From: Nemertoderma westbladi
Taxonomy: Eukaryota > Xenacoelomorpha > Nemertodermatida > Nemertodermatidae
NCBI GenBank assembly: GCA_032718475.1
Contig: JAUCBJ010007620.1
Location: 124,001 to 188,000, forward strand
Reading direction: 5' to 3'
DNA: 64,000 nucleotides
A model generated the notes under the pieces. The model saw only the letters and a program-made list of their open reading frames with translations. It ran no database searches and was not told the origin of the DNA. The position numbers and the translations under genes are program-made. Of the stretch, positions 12,966-25,975 are shown piece after piece. Position 1 is the stretch's first letter; every line of letters starts with the position of its first letter.

Positions 12966-15730
12966 ATTGTCAGACAACATGCGACTATTGCAATAATGGA
13001 AAAGGTAAGTGAAATCCATTGTCAGACAACATGCGACTATTGTAAAGATGGAAAAAGTAAGTGAAATCCATTGTCAGACAACATGCGACTATTGTAAAGA
13101 TGGAAAAAGTAAGTGAAAACCATTGTCAGACAACATGCGACTATTATAGAGATGGAAAAAGTAAGTGAAATCCATTGTCAGACAACATGCGACTATTGTA
13201 AAGATTGAAAAAGTAAGTGAAAACCATTGTCAGACAACATGCGACTATTATAGAGATGGAAAAAGTAAGTGAAATCCATTATCAGACAACATGCGACTAT
13301 TGTAAAGATTGAAAAAGTAAGTGAAATCCATTGTCAGACAACATGCGACTATTGTAAAGATGGAAAAAGTAAGTGAAATCCATTTCAGACAACATGCGAC
13401 TATTGTAAAGATGGAAAAATTAAGTGAAATCCATTGTCAGACAACATGCGACAATTGCAATAATGGAAAAAGTAAGTGAAATCCATTGTCAGGCAACATG
13501 CGACTATTGTAAAGATGGAAAAAGTAAGTGAAATCCATTGTCAGACAACATGCGACTATTGCAATAATGGAAAAGGTAAGTGAAATCCATTGTCAGAAAA
13601 CATGCGACTATTGCAATAATGGAAAAGGTAAGTGAAATCCATTGTCAGAGAACATGCGACTATTGTAAAGATGGAAAAAGTTAGTGAAATCCATTGTCAG
13701 ACAACTTGCGACTATTGTAAAGATGTAAAAAGTAAGTGAAATCCATTGTCAGACAACATGCGACTATTTTAAAGATGGAAAAAGTAAGTGAAATCCATTG
13801 TCAGACAACATGCGACTATTGTAAACATGGAAAAAGTAAGTGAAATCCATTGTCAGACAACATGCGACTATTGTAAACATGGAAAAAGTTAGTGAAATCC
13901 ATTGTCAGACAACATGCGACTATTTTAAAGATGGAAGAAGTAAGTGAAATCCATTGTCAGACAACATGCGACTATTGTAAACATGGAAAAAGTAAGTGAA
14001 ATCCATTGTCAGACAACATGCGACTATTGTAAAGATGTAAAAAGTAAGTGAAATCCATTGTCAGACAACATGCGACTATTTTAAAGATGGAAAAAGTAAG
14101 TGAAATCCATTGTCAGACAACATGCGACTATTGTAAACATGGAAAAAGTAAGTGAAATCCATTGTCAGACAACATGCGACTATTGTAAAGATGTAAAAAG
14201 TAAGTGAAATCCATTGTCAGACAACATGCGACTATTGTAAAGATCGAAAAAGTAAGTGAAAATCATTGTCAGACAACATGCGACTATTGTAAAGATGGAA
14301 AAAGTAAGTTAAATCCATTGTCAGACAACATGCGACTATTGTAAAGATGGAAAAAGTAAGTGAAAACCATTGTCAGACAACATGCGACTATTATAGAGAT
14401 GGAAAAAGTAAGTGAAATCCATTGTCAGACAACATGCGACTATTGTAAAGATGGAAAAAGTAAGTGAAATCCATTGTCAGACAACATGCGACTATTGCAA
14501 TAATGGAAAAGGTAAGTGAAATCCATTGTCAGACAACATGCGACTATTGTAAAGATGGAAAAAGTAAGTGAAATCCATTGTCAGACAACATGCGACTATT
14601 GTAAAGATGGAAAAAGTAAGTGAAAACCATTGTCAGACAACATGCGACTATTATAGAGATGGAAAAAGTAAGTGAAATCCATTGTCAGACAACATGCGAC
14701 TATTGTAAAGATTGAAAAAGTAAGTGAAAACCATTGTCAGACAACATGCGACTATTATAGAGATGGAAAAAGTAAGTGAAATCCATTATCAGACAACATG
14801 CGACTATTGTAAAGATTGAAAAAGTAAGTGAAATCCATTGTCAGACAACATGCGACTATTGTAAAGATGGAAAAAGTAAGTGAAATCCATTTCAGACAAC
14901 ATGCGACTATTGTAAAGATGGAAAAATTAAGTGAAATCCATTGTCAGACAACATGCGACAATTGCAATAATGGAAAAAGTAAGTGAAATCCATTGTCAGG
15001 CAACATGCGACTATTGTAAAGATGGAAAAAGTAAGTGAAATCCATTGTCAGACAACATGCGACTATTGCAATAATGGAAAAGGTAAGTGAAATCCATTGT
15101 CAGAAAACATGCGACTATTGCAATAATGGAAAAGGTAAGTGAAATCCATTGTCAGAGAACATGCGACTATTGTAAAGATGGAAAAAGTTAGTGAAATCCA
15201 TTGTCAGACAACATGCGACTATTGTAAAGATGTAAAAAGTAAGTGAAATCCATTGTCAGACAACATGCGACTATTTTAAAGATGGAAAAAGTAAGTGAAA
15301 TCCATTGTCAGACAACATGCGACTATTGTAAACATGGAAAAAGTAAGTGAAATCCATTGTCAGACAACATGCGACTATTGTAAACATGGAAAAAGTTAGT
15401 GAAATCCATTGTCAGACAACATGCGACTATTTTAAAGATGGAAGAAGTAAGTGAAATCCATTGTCAGACAACATGCGACTATTGTAAACATGGAAAAAGT
15501 AAGTGAAATCCATTGTCAGACAACATGCGACTATTGTAAAGATGTAAAAAGTAAGTGAAATCCATTGTCAGACAACATGCGACTATTTTAAAGATGGAAA
15601 ACTTAAGTGAAATCCATTGTCAGACAACATGCGACTATTGTAAACATGGAAAAAGTAAGTGAAATCCATTGTCAGACAACATGCGACTATTGTAAAGATG
15701 TAAAAAGTAAGTGAAATCCATTGTCAGACA
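12700..15730. repeat. tandem duplication of 1507 bp
   Basis: The monomer order beginning TATAGAGATGG, plain, TTGCAATAATGGAAAAGG at about 12890 repeats at about 14390. For example, the motif before CGACTATTGCAATAATGG starts at 12966 and 14473, a shift of 1507 bp. The shift is 29 monomers minus 1 bp. The minus 1 fits the single 51-mer with CCATTTCAG that each copy contains (near 13381 and 14888). Confidence 0.8.
12966..12981. other. paralogous empty site of the LINE insertion
   Basis: The 16-bp target sequence here sits uninterrupted inside a TTGCAATAATGGAAAAGG monomer. The preceding monomers (TATAGAG type, plain) and the following ones (plain, AAAACC plain, TATAGAG type) are in the same order as those flanking the LINE. 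Equivalent empty sites are at 14473, 56064 and 58966. Confidence 0.8.
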
Positions 15731-17740
15731 ACATGCGTCTATTGCAATAATGGAAAAGGTAAGTGAAATCCATTGTCAGAGAACATGCGACTATTGTAAA
15801 GATGGAAAAAGTTAGTGAAATCCATTGTCAGACAACATGCGACTATTGTAAAGATGTAAAAAGTAAGTGAAATCCATTGTCAGACAACATGCGACTATTT
15901 TAAAGATGGAAAAAGTAAGTGAAATCCATTGTCAGACAACATGCGACTATTGTAAACATGGAAAAAGTAAGTGAAATCCATTGTCAGAGAACATGCGACT
16001 ATTGTAAACATGGAAAAAGTAAGTGAAATCCATTGTCAGACAACATGCGACTATTGTAAACATGGAAAAAGTTAGTGAAATCCATTGTCAGACAACATGC
16101 GACTATTTTAAAGATGGAAAAAGTAAGTGAAATCCATTGTCAGACAACATGCGACTATTGTAAACATGGAAAAAGTAAGTGAAATCCATTGTCAGACAAC
16201 ATGCGACTATTGTAAAGATGTAAAAAGTAAGTGAAATCCATTGTCAGACAACATGCGACTATTTTAAAGATGGAGAAAGTAAGTGAAATCCATTGTCAGA
16301 CAACATGCGACTATTGTAAACATGGAAAAAGTAAGTGAAATCCATTGTCAGACAACATGCGACTATTGTAAACATGGAAAAAGTAAGTGAAATCCATTGT
16401 CAGACAACATGCGACTATTGTAAAGATGTAAAAAGTAAGTGAAATCCATTGTCAGACAACATGCGACTATTTTAAAGATGGAAAAAGTAAGTGAAATCCA
16501 TTGTCAGACAACATGCGACTATTGTAAACATGGAAAAAGTAAGTGAAATCCATTGTCAGACAACATGCGACTATTGTAAACATGGAAAAAGTTAGTGAAA
16601 TCCATTGTCAGACAACATGCGACTATTTTAAAGATGGAAGAAGTAAGTGAAATCCATTGTCAGACAACATGCGACTATTGTAAACATGGAAAAAGTAAGT
16701 GAAATCCATTGTCAGACAACATGCGACTATTGTAAAGATGTAAAAAGTAAGTGAAATCCATTGTCAGACAACATGCGACTATTTTAAAGATGGAAAAAGT
16801 AAGTGAAATCCATTGTCAGACAACATGCGACTATTGTAAACATGGAAAAAGTAAGTGAAATCCATTGTCAGACAACATGCGACTATTGTAAAGATGTAAA
16901 AAGTAAGTGAAATCCATTGTCAGACAACATGCGTCTATTGCAATAATGGAAAAGGTAAGTGAAATCCATTGTCAGAAAACATGCGACTATTGCAATAATG
17001 GAAAAGGTAAGTGAAATCCATTGTCAGAGAACATGCGACTATTGTAAAGATGGAAAAAGTTAGTGAAATCCATTGTCAGACAACATGCGACTATTGTAAA
17101 GATGTAAAAAGTAAGTGAAATCCATTGTCAGACAACATGCGACTATTTTAAAGATGGAAAAAGTAAGTGAAATCCATTGTCAGACAACATGCGACTATTG
17201 TAAACATGGAAAAAGTAAGTGAAATCCATTGTCAGAGAACATGCGACTATTGTAAACATGGAAAAAGTAAGTGAAATCCATTGTCAGACAACATGCGACT
17301 ATTGTAAACATGGAAAAAGTTAGTGAAATCCATTGTCAGACAACATGCGACTATTTTAAAGATGGAAAAAGTAAGTGAAATCCATTGTCAGACAACATGC
17401 GACTATTGTAAACATGGAAAAAGTAAGTGAAATCCATTGTCAGACAACATGCGACTATTGTAAAGATGTAAAAAGTAAGTGAAATCCATTGTCAGACAAC
17501 ATGCGACTATTTTAAAGATGGAGAAAGTAAGTGAAATCCATTGTCAGACAACATGCGACTATTGTAAACATGGAAAAAGTAAGTGAAATCCATTGTCAGA
17601 CAACATGCGACTATTGTAAACATGGAAAAAGTAAGTGAAATCCATTGTCAGACAACATGCGACTATTGTAAACATGGAAAAAGTTAGTGAAATCCATTGT
17701 CAGACAACATGCGACTATTTTAAAGATGGAAAAAGTAAGT
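15730..17740. repeat. satellite domain with GTAAACATGG and GATGTAAAAAG subtypes, 1196-bp repeat
   Basis: Monomers with GTAAACATGG, GATGTAAAAAG, TTTTAAAGATGG and GTTAGTG alternate in recurring order. The rare GCGTCTATTGCAATAATGG monomer occurs at 15735 and 16931, exactly 1196 bp (23 x 52) apart, and its neighbours match. The same rare monomer appears at 40550 in the right array. Confidence 0.75.
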
Positions 17741-19480
17741 GAAATCCATTTCAGACAACATGCGACTATTGTAAAGATGGAAAAATTAAGTGAAATCCAT
17801 TGTCAGACAACATGCGACTATTGCAATAATGGAAAAGGTAAGTGAAATCCATTGTCAGACAACATGCGACTATTGCAATAATGGAAAAGGTAAGTGAAAT
17901 CCATTGTCAGACAACATGCGACTATTGTAAAGATGGAAAAAGTAAGTGAAATCCATTTCAGACAACATGCGACTATTGTAAAGATGGAAAAACTAAGTGA
18001 AATCCATTGTCAGACAACATGCGACTATTGTAAAGATGGAAAAAGTAAGTGAAATCCATTTCAGACAACATGCGACTATTGTAAAGATGGAAAAATTAAG
18101 TGAAATCCATTGTCAGACAACATGCGACTATTGCAATAATGGAAAAAGTAAGTGAAATCCATTGTCAGACAACATGCGACTATTGTAAAGATGGAAAAAG
18201 TAAGTGAAATCCATTTCAGACAACATGCGACTATTGTAAAGATGGAAAAATTAAGTGAAATCCATTGTCAGACAACATGCGACTATTGCAATAATGGAAA
18301 AAGTAAGTGAAATCCATTGTCAGACAACATGCGACTATTGTAAATATGGAAAAAGTAAGTGAAATCCATTGTCAGACAACATGCGACTATTGCAATAATG
18401 GAAAAGGTAAGTGAAATCCATTGTCAGACAACATGCGACTATTGCAATAATGGAAAAGGTAAGTGAAATCCATTGTCAGACAACATGCGACTATTGCAAT
18501 AATGGAAAAGGTAAGTGAAATCCATTGTCAGACAACATGGGACTATTGTAAAGATGGAAAAATTAAGTGAAATCCATTGTCAGACAACATGGGACTATTG
18601 TAAAGATGGAAAAATTAAGTGAAATCCATTGTCAGACAACATGCGACTATTGCAATAATGGAACAAGTAAGTGAAATCCATTTCAGACAACATGCGACTA
18701 TTGTAAAGATGGAAAAATTAAGTGAAATCCATTGTCAGACAACATGCGACTATTGCAATAATGGAAAAGGTAAGTGAAATCCATTGCCAGACAACATGCG
18801 ACTATTGCAATAATGGAAAAGGTAAGTGAAATCCATTGTCAGACAACATGCGACTATTGTAAAGATGGAAAAAGTAAGTGAAATCCATTTCAGACAACAT
18901 GCGACTATTGTAAAGATGGAAAAACTAAGTGAAATCCATTGTCAGACAACATGCGACTATTGTAAAGATGGAAAAAGTAAGTGAAATCCATTTCAGACAA
19001 CATGCGACTATTGTAAAGATGGAAAAATTAAGTGAAATCCATTGTCAGACAACATGCGACAATTGCAATAATGGAAAAAGTAAGTGAAATCCATTGTCAG
19101 ACAACATGCGACTATTGTAAAGATGGAAAAAGTAAGTGAAATCCATTTCAGACAACATGCGACTATTGTAAAGATGGAAAAATTAAGTGAAATCCATTGT
19201 CAGACAACATGCGACTATTGCAATAATGGAAAAAGTAAGTGAAATCCATTGTCAGACAACATGCGACTATTGTAAATATGGAAAAAGTAAGTGAAATCCA
19301 TTGTCAGACAACATGCGACTATTGCAATAATGGAAAAGGTAAGTGAAATCCATTGTCAGACAACATGCGACTATTGCAATAATGGAAAAAGTAAGTGAAA
19401 TCCATTGTCAGACAACATGCGACTATTGCAATAATGGAAAAGGTAAGTGAAATCCATTGTCAGACAACATGCGACTATTG
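17740..19480. repeat. 932-bp tandem repeat with several 51-mers
   Basis: Monomers carrying CCATTTCAGAC (one base short) alternate with AAAAATTAAGTG and TTGCAATAATGG types. The short monomers at 17747 and 17954 recur at 18679 and 18886, a shift of 932 bp. That is 18 monomers minus 4 bp, in line with four 51-mers per unit. A related stretch occurs at 41241-42250. Confidence 0.7.
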
Positions 19481-19714
19481 TAAAGATGTAAAAAGTAAGT
19501 GAAATCCATTGTCAGACAACATGCGACTATTTTAAAGATGGAGAAAGTAAGTGAAATCCATTGTCAGACAACATGCGATTATTGTAAACATGGAAAAAGT
19601 AAGTGAAATCCATTGTCAGACAACATGCGACTATTGTAAAGATGTAAAAAGTAAGTGCAATCCATTGTCAGACAACATGCGACTATTTTAAAGATGGAAA
19701 AAGTAAGTGAAATC

Positions 19715-22700
19715 CATTGTCAGACAACATGCGACTATTGTAAACATGGAAAAAGTAAGTGAAATCCATTGTCAGACAACATGCGACTATTGTAAACATG
19801 GAAAAAGTTAGTGAAATCCATTGTCAGACAACATGCGACTATTTTAAAGATGGAAAAAGTAAGTGAAATCCATTTCAGACATCATGCGTCTATTGTAAAG
19901 ATTGAAAAAGTAAGTGAAATCCATTGTCAGACAACATGCGACTATTTTAAAGATGGAAAAAGTAAGTGAAATCCATTGTCAGACAACATGCGACTATTGC
20001 AATAATGGAAAAAGTAAGTGAAATCCATTGTCAGACAACATGCGACTATTGTAAATATGGAAAAAGTAAGTGAAATCCATTGTCAGACAACATGCGACTA
20101 TTGCAATAATGGAAAAGGTAAGTGAAATCCATTGTCAGACAACATGCGACTATTGCAATAATGGAAAAGGTAAGTGAAATCCATTGTCAGACAACATGCG
20201 ACTATTGCAATAATGGAAAAGGTAAGTGAAATCCATTGTCAGACAACATGGGACTATTGTAAAGATGGAAAAATTAAGTGAAATCCATTGTCAGACAACA
20301 TGGGACTATTGTAAAGATGGAAAAATTAAGTGAAATCCATTGTCAGACAACATGCGACTATTGTAAATATGGAAAAAGTAAGTGAAATCCATTGTCAGAC
20401 AACATGCGACTATTGCAATAATAGAAAAAGTAAGTGAAACCCATTGTCAGCCAACATGCGACTATTTTAAAGATGGAAAAAGTAAGTGAAATCCATTGTC
20501 AGGCATCATGCGTCTATTGTAAAGGTTGAAAAAGTAAGTGAAATCCATTGTCAGACAACATGCGACTATTGTAAAGATGGAAAAATTAAGTGAAATCCAT
20601 TGTCAGACAACATGCGACTATTGTAAAGATGGAAAAATTAAGTGAAATCCATTGTCAGACAACATGCGACTATTGCAATAATGGAAAAAGTAAGTGAAAC
20701 CCATTGTCAGCCAACATGCGACTATTTTAAAGATGGAAAAGTAAGTGAAATCCATTGTCAGACAACATGCGACTATTTTAAAGATGGAAAAAGTAAGTGA
20801 AATCCATTGTCAGACAACATGCGACTATTTTAAAGATGTAAAAAGTAAGTGAAATCCATTGTCAGACATCATGCGTCTATTGTAAAGATTGAAAAAGTAA
20901 GTGAAATCCATTGTCAGACAACATGCGACTATTGTAGAGATGGAAAAAGTAAGTGAAATCCATTGTCAGACAACATGCGACTATTTTAAAGATGGAAAAA
21001 GTAAGTGAAATCCATTGTCAGACAACATGCGACTATTGTAAAGATGGAAAAAGTAAGTGAAATCCATTGTCAGACAACATGCGACTATGGTAAAGATGGA
21101 AAAAGTAAGTGAAATCCATTGTCAGACAACATGCGTCTATTGTAAAGATGGAAAAAGTAAGTGAAATCCATTGTCAGAGAACATGCGACTATTGCAATAA
21201 TGGAAAAAGTAAGTGAAATCCATTGTCAGAGAACATGCGACTATTGTAAAGATGGAAAAAGTAAGTGAAAACCATTGTCAGACAACATGCGACTATTTTA
21301 AAGATTGAAAAAGTAAGTGAAATCCATTGTCAGACAACATGCGACTATTGTAAAGATTGAAAAAGTAAGTGAAATCCATTGTCAGACAACATGCGACTAT
21401 TGTAAAGATGGAAAAAGTAAGTGAAAACCATTGTCAGACAACATGCGACTATTGTAAAGATGGAAAAAGTAAGTGAAATCCATTGTGAGAGAACATGCGA
21501 CTATTGTAAAGATGGAAAAAGTAAGTGAAATCCATTGTCAGACAACATGCGACTATTGTAAAGATGGAAAAAGTAAGTGAAAACCATTGTCAGACAACAT
21601 GCGATTATTGTAAAGATTGAAAAAGTAAGTGAAATCCATTGTCAGACAACATGCGACCATTGTAAAGATGGAAAAAGTAAGTGAAATCCATTGTCAGACA
21701 ACATGCGACTATTGTAAAGATGGAAAAAGTAAGTGATATCCATTGTCAGCCAACATGCGACTATTGTAAAGATGGAAAAAGTAAGTAAGTGAAATCCATT
21801 GTCAGACAACATGCGACTATTGCAATAATGGAAAAGGTAACTGAAATCCATTGTCAGCCAACATGCGACTATTGTAAAGATGGAAAAAGTAAGTGAAATC
21901 CATTGTCAGACAACATGCGACTATTGCAATAATGGAAAAGGTAACTGAAATCCATTGTCAGACAACATGCGACTATTGTAAAGATGGAAAAAGTAAGTGA
22001 AAACCATTGTCAGACAACATGCGACTATTGTAAAGATTGAAAAAGTAAGTGAAAACCATTGTCAGACAACATGCGACTATTGTAGAGATTGAAAAAGTAA
22101 GTGAAATCCATTGTCAGACAACATGCGACTATTGTAGAGATGGAAAAAGTAAGTGAAAACCATTGTCAGACAACATGCGACTATAGTAAAGATGGAAAAA
22201 GGAAAAAGTAAGTGAAATCCATTGTCAGACAACATGCGACTATTGTAGAGATGGAAAAAGTAAGTGAAATCCATTGTCAGACAACATGCGACTATGGTAA
22301 AGATGGAAAAAGTAAGTGAAATCCATTGTCAGACAACATGCGTCTATTGTAAAGATGGAAAAAGTAAGTGAAATCCATTGTCAGAGAACATGCGACTATT
22401 GCAATAATGGAAAAAGTAAGTGAAATCCATTGTCAGAGAACATGCGACTATTGTAAAGATGGAAAAAGTAAGTGAAAACCATTGTCAGACAACATGCGAC
22501 TATTTTAAAGATTGAAAAAGTAAGTGAAATCCATTGTCAGACAACATGCGACTATTGTAAAGATTGAAAAAGTAAGTGAAATCCATTGTCAGACAACATG
22601 CGACTATTGTAAAGATGGAAAAAGTAAGTGAAAACCATTGTCAGACAACATGCGACTATTGTAAAGATGGAAAAAGTAAGTGAAATCCATTGTGAGAGAA

Positions 22701-25050
22701 CATGCGACTATTGTAAAGATGGAAAAAGTAAGTGAAATCCATTGTCAGACAACATGCGACTATTGTAAAGATGGAAAAAGTAAGTGAAAACCATTGTCAG
22801 ACAACATGCGATTATTGTAAAGATTGAAAAAGTAAGTGAAATCCATTGTCAGACAACATGCGACCATTGTAAAGATGGAAAAAGTAAGTGAAATCCATTG
22901 TCAGACAACATGCGACTATTGTAAAGATGGAAAAAGTAAGTGATATCCATTGTCAGCCAACATGCGACTATTGTAAAGATGGAAAAAGTAAGTAAGTGAA
23001 ATCCATTGTCAGACAACATGCGACTATTGCAATAATGGAAAAGGTAACTGAAATCCATTGTCAGCCAACATGCGACTATTGTAAAGATGGAAAAAGTAAG
23101 TGAAATCCATTGTCAGACAACATGCGACTATTGCAATAATGGAAAAGGTAACTGAAATCCATTGTCAGACAACATGCGACTATTGTAAAGATGGAAAAAG
23201 TAAGTGAAAACCATTGTCAGACAACATGCGACTATTGTAAAGATTGAAAAAGTAAGTGAAAACCATTGTCAGACAACATGCGACTATTGTAGAGATTGAA
23301 AAAGTAAGTGAAATCCATTGTCAGACAACATGCGACTATTGTAGAGATGGAAAAAGTAAGTGAAAACCATTGTCAGACAACATGCGACTATAGTAAAGAT
23401 GGAAAAAGGAAAAAGTAAGTGAAATCCATTGTCAGACAACATGCGACTATTGTAGAGATGGAAAAAGTAAGTGAAATCCATTGTCAGACAACATGCGACT
23501 ATTGTAAAGATGGAAAAAGTAAGTGAAATCCATTGTCAGACAACATGCAACTATTTTAAAGATGGAAAAAGTAAGTGAAATACATTGTCAGACAACATGC
23601 GACTATTTTAAAGATGGGAAAAGTAAATGAAATCCATTGTCAGACAACATGCGACTATTGTAAAGATGGAAAAAGTAAGTGAAAACCATTGTCAGACAAC
23701 ATGCGACTATTGTAAAGATTGAAAAAGTAAGTGAAATCCATTGTGAGACAACATGCGACTATTGTAAAGATTGAAAAAGTAAGTGAAATCCATTGTCAGA
23801 CAACATGCGACTATTGTAAAGATGGAAAAAGTAAGTGAAAACCATTGTCAGACAACATGCGACTATTGTAAAGATTGAAAAAGTAAGTGAAATCCATTGT
23901 CAGACAACATGCGACTATTGTAAAGATTGAAAAAGTAAGTGAAATCCATTGTCAGACAACATGCGACTATTGTAAAGATGGAAAAAGTAAGTGAAATCCA
24001 TTGTCAGACAACATGCGACTATTGTAAAGATGGAAAAAGTAAGTGAAAACCATTGTCAGACAACATGCGACTATTGTAAAGATTGAAAAAGTAAGTGAAA
24101 TCCATTGTCAGACAACATGCGACTATTGTAAAGATTGAAAAAGTAAGTGAAATCCATTGTCAGACAACATGCGACTATTGTAAAGATGGAAAAAGTAAGT
24201 GAAATCCATTGTCAGACAACATGCGACTATTGTAAAGATGGAAAAAGTAAGTGAAAACCATTGTCAGACAACATGCAACTATTTTAAAGATGGAAAAAGT
24301 AAGTGAAATACATTGTCAGACAACATGCGACTATTTTAAAGATGGGAAAAGTAAATGAAATCCATTGTCAGACAACATGCGACTATTGTAAAGATGGAAA
24401 AAGTAAGTGAAAACCATTGTCAGACAACATGCGACTATTGTAAAGATTGAAAAAGTAAGTGAAATCCATTGTCAGACAACATGCGACTATTGTAGAGATT
24501 GAAAAAGTAAGTGAAATCCATTGTCAGAGAACATGCGACTATTGTAAAGATGGAAAAAGTAAGTGAAAACCATTGTCAAACAACATGCGACTATTGTAAA
24601 GATTGAAAAAGTAAGTGAAATCCATTGTCAGACAACATGCGACCATTGTAAAGATGGAAAAAGTAAGTGAAATCCATTGTCAGAGAACATGCGACTATTG
24701 TAAAGATGGAAAAAGTAAGTGAAAACCATTGTCAGACAACATGCGACTATTGTAAAGATTGAAAATGTAAGTGAAATCCATTGTCAGACAACATGCGACC
24801 ATTGTAAAGATGGAAAAATTAAGTGAAAACCATTGTCAGAGAACATGCGACTATTGTAAAGATGGAAAAATTAAGTGAAAACCATTGTCAGACAACATGC
24901 GACTATTGTGAAGATTGAAAAAGTAAGTGAAATCCATTGTCACACAACATGCGACTATTTTAAAGATGGAACAAGTAAGTGAAATCCATTGTCAGACAAC
25001 ATGCGACTATTGTAAAGATGGAAAAAGTAAGTGAAATCCATTGTCAGACA
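19715..25050. repeat. 5.3-kb satellite block, copy 1
   Basis: This block recurs at about 25976-31311 with a constant shift of 6261 bp. Private variants are shared: CATTTCAGACATC at 19871 and 26132, AATAGAAAAAG near 20410 and 26671, AAAGGTTGAAAAAG near 20521 and 26782, GCAACTATTTT at 23548 and 29809, and GTCACACAAC near 24944 and 31200. Inside it a 1207-bp unit (23 monomers plus 4 plus 7 bp) is itself duplicated (21642 and 22849). Copy boundaries were judged by eye and are good to about one monomer. Confidence 0.85.
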
Positions 25051-25975
25051 ACATGCGACTATTTTAAAGATGGAAAAAGTAAGTGAAATCCATTGTCAGA
25101 CAACATGCGACTATTGTAAAGATGGAAAAAGTAAGTGAAAACCATTGTCAGACAACATGCGACTATTGTAAAGATTGAAAAAGTAAGTGAAATCCATTGT
25201 CAGACAACATGCGACTATTGTAAAGATTGAAAAAGTAAGTGAAATCCATTGTCAGACAACATGCGACTATTGTAAAGATGGAAAAAGTAAGTGAAAACCA
25301 TTGTCAGACAACATGCGACTATTGTAAAGATGGAAAAAGTAAGTGAAATCCATTGTCAGACAACATGCGACTATTGTAAAGATTGAAAAAGTAAGTGAAA
25401 TCCATTGTCAGACAACATGCGACTATTGTAAAGATGGAAAAAGTAAGTGAAATCCATTGTCAGACAACATGCGACTATTGTAAAGATGGAAAAAGTAAGT
25501 GAAATCCATTGTCAGACAACATGCGACTATTGTAAAGATGGAAAAAGTAAGTGAAATCCATTGTCAGACAACATGCGACTATTGTAAAGATGGAAAAAGT
25601 AAGTGAAATCCATTGTCAGACAACATGCGACTATTGTAATAGATGGAAAAAGTAAGTGAAATCCATTGTCAGACAACATGCGACTATTGTAAAGATGGAA
25701 AAAGTAAGTGAAATCCATTGTCAGACAACATGCGACTATTTTAAAGATGGAAAAAGTAAGTGAAATCCATTGTCAGACAACATGCGACTATTGTAAAGAT
25801 GGAAAAAGTAAGTGAAATCCATTGTCAGACAACATGCGACTATTGTAAAGATGGAAAAAGTAAGTGAAATCCATTGTCAGACAACATGCGACTATTGTAA
25901 AGATTGAAAAAGTAAGTGAAATCCATTGTCAGACAACATGCGACTATTGTAAAGATTGAAAAAGTAAGTGAAATC

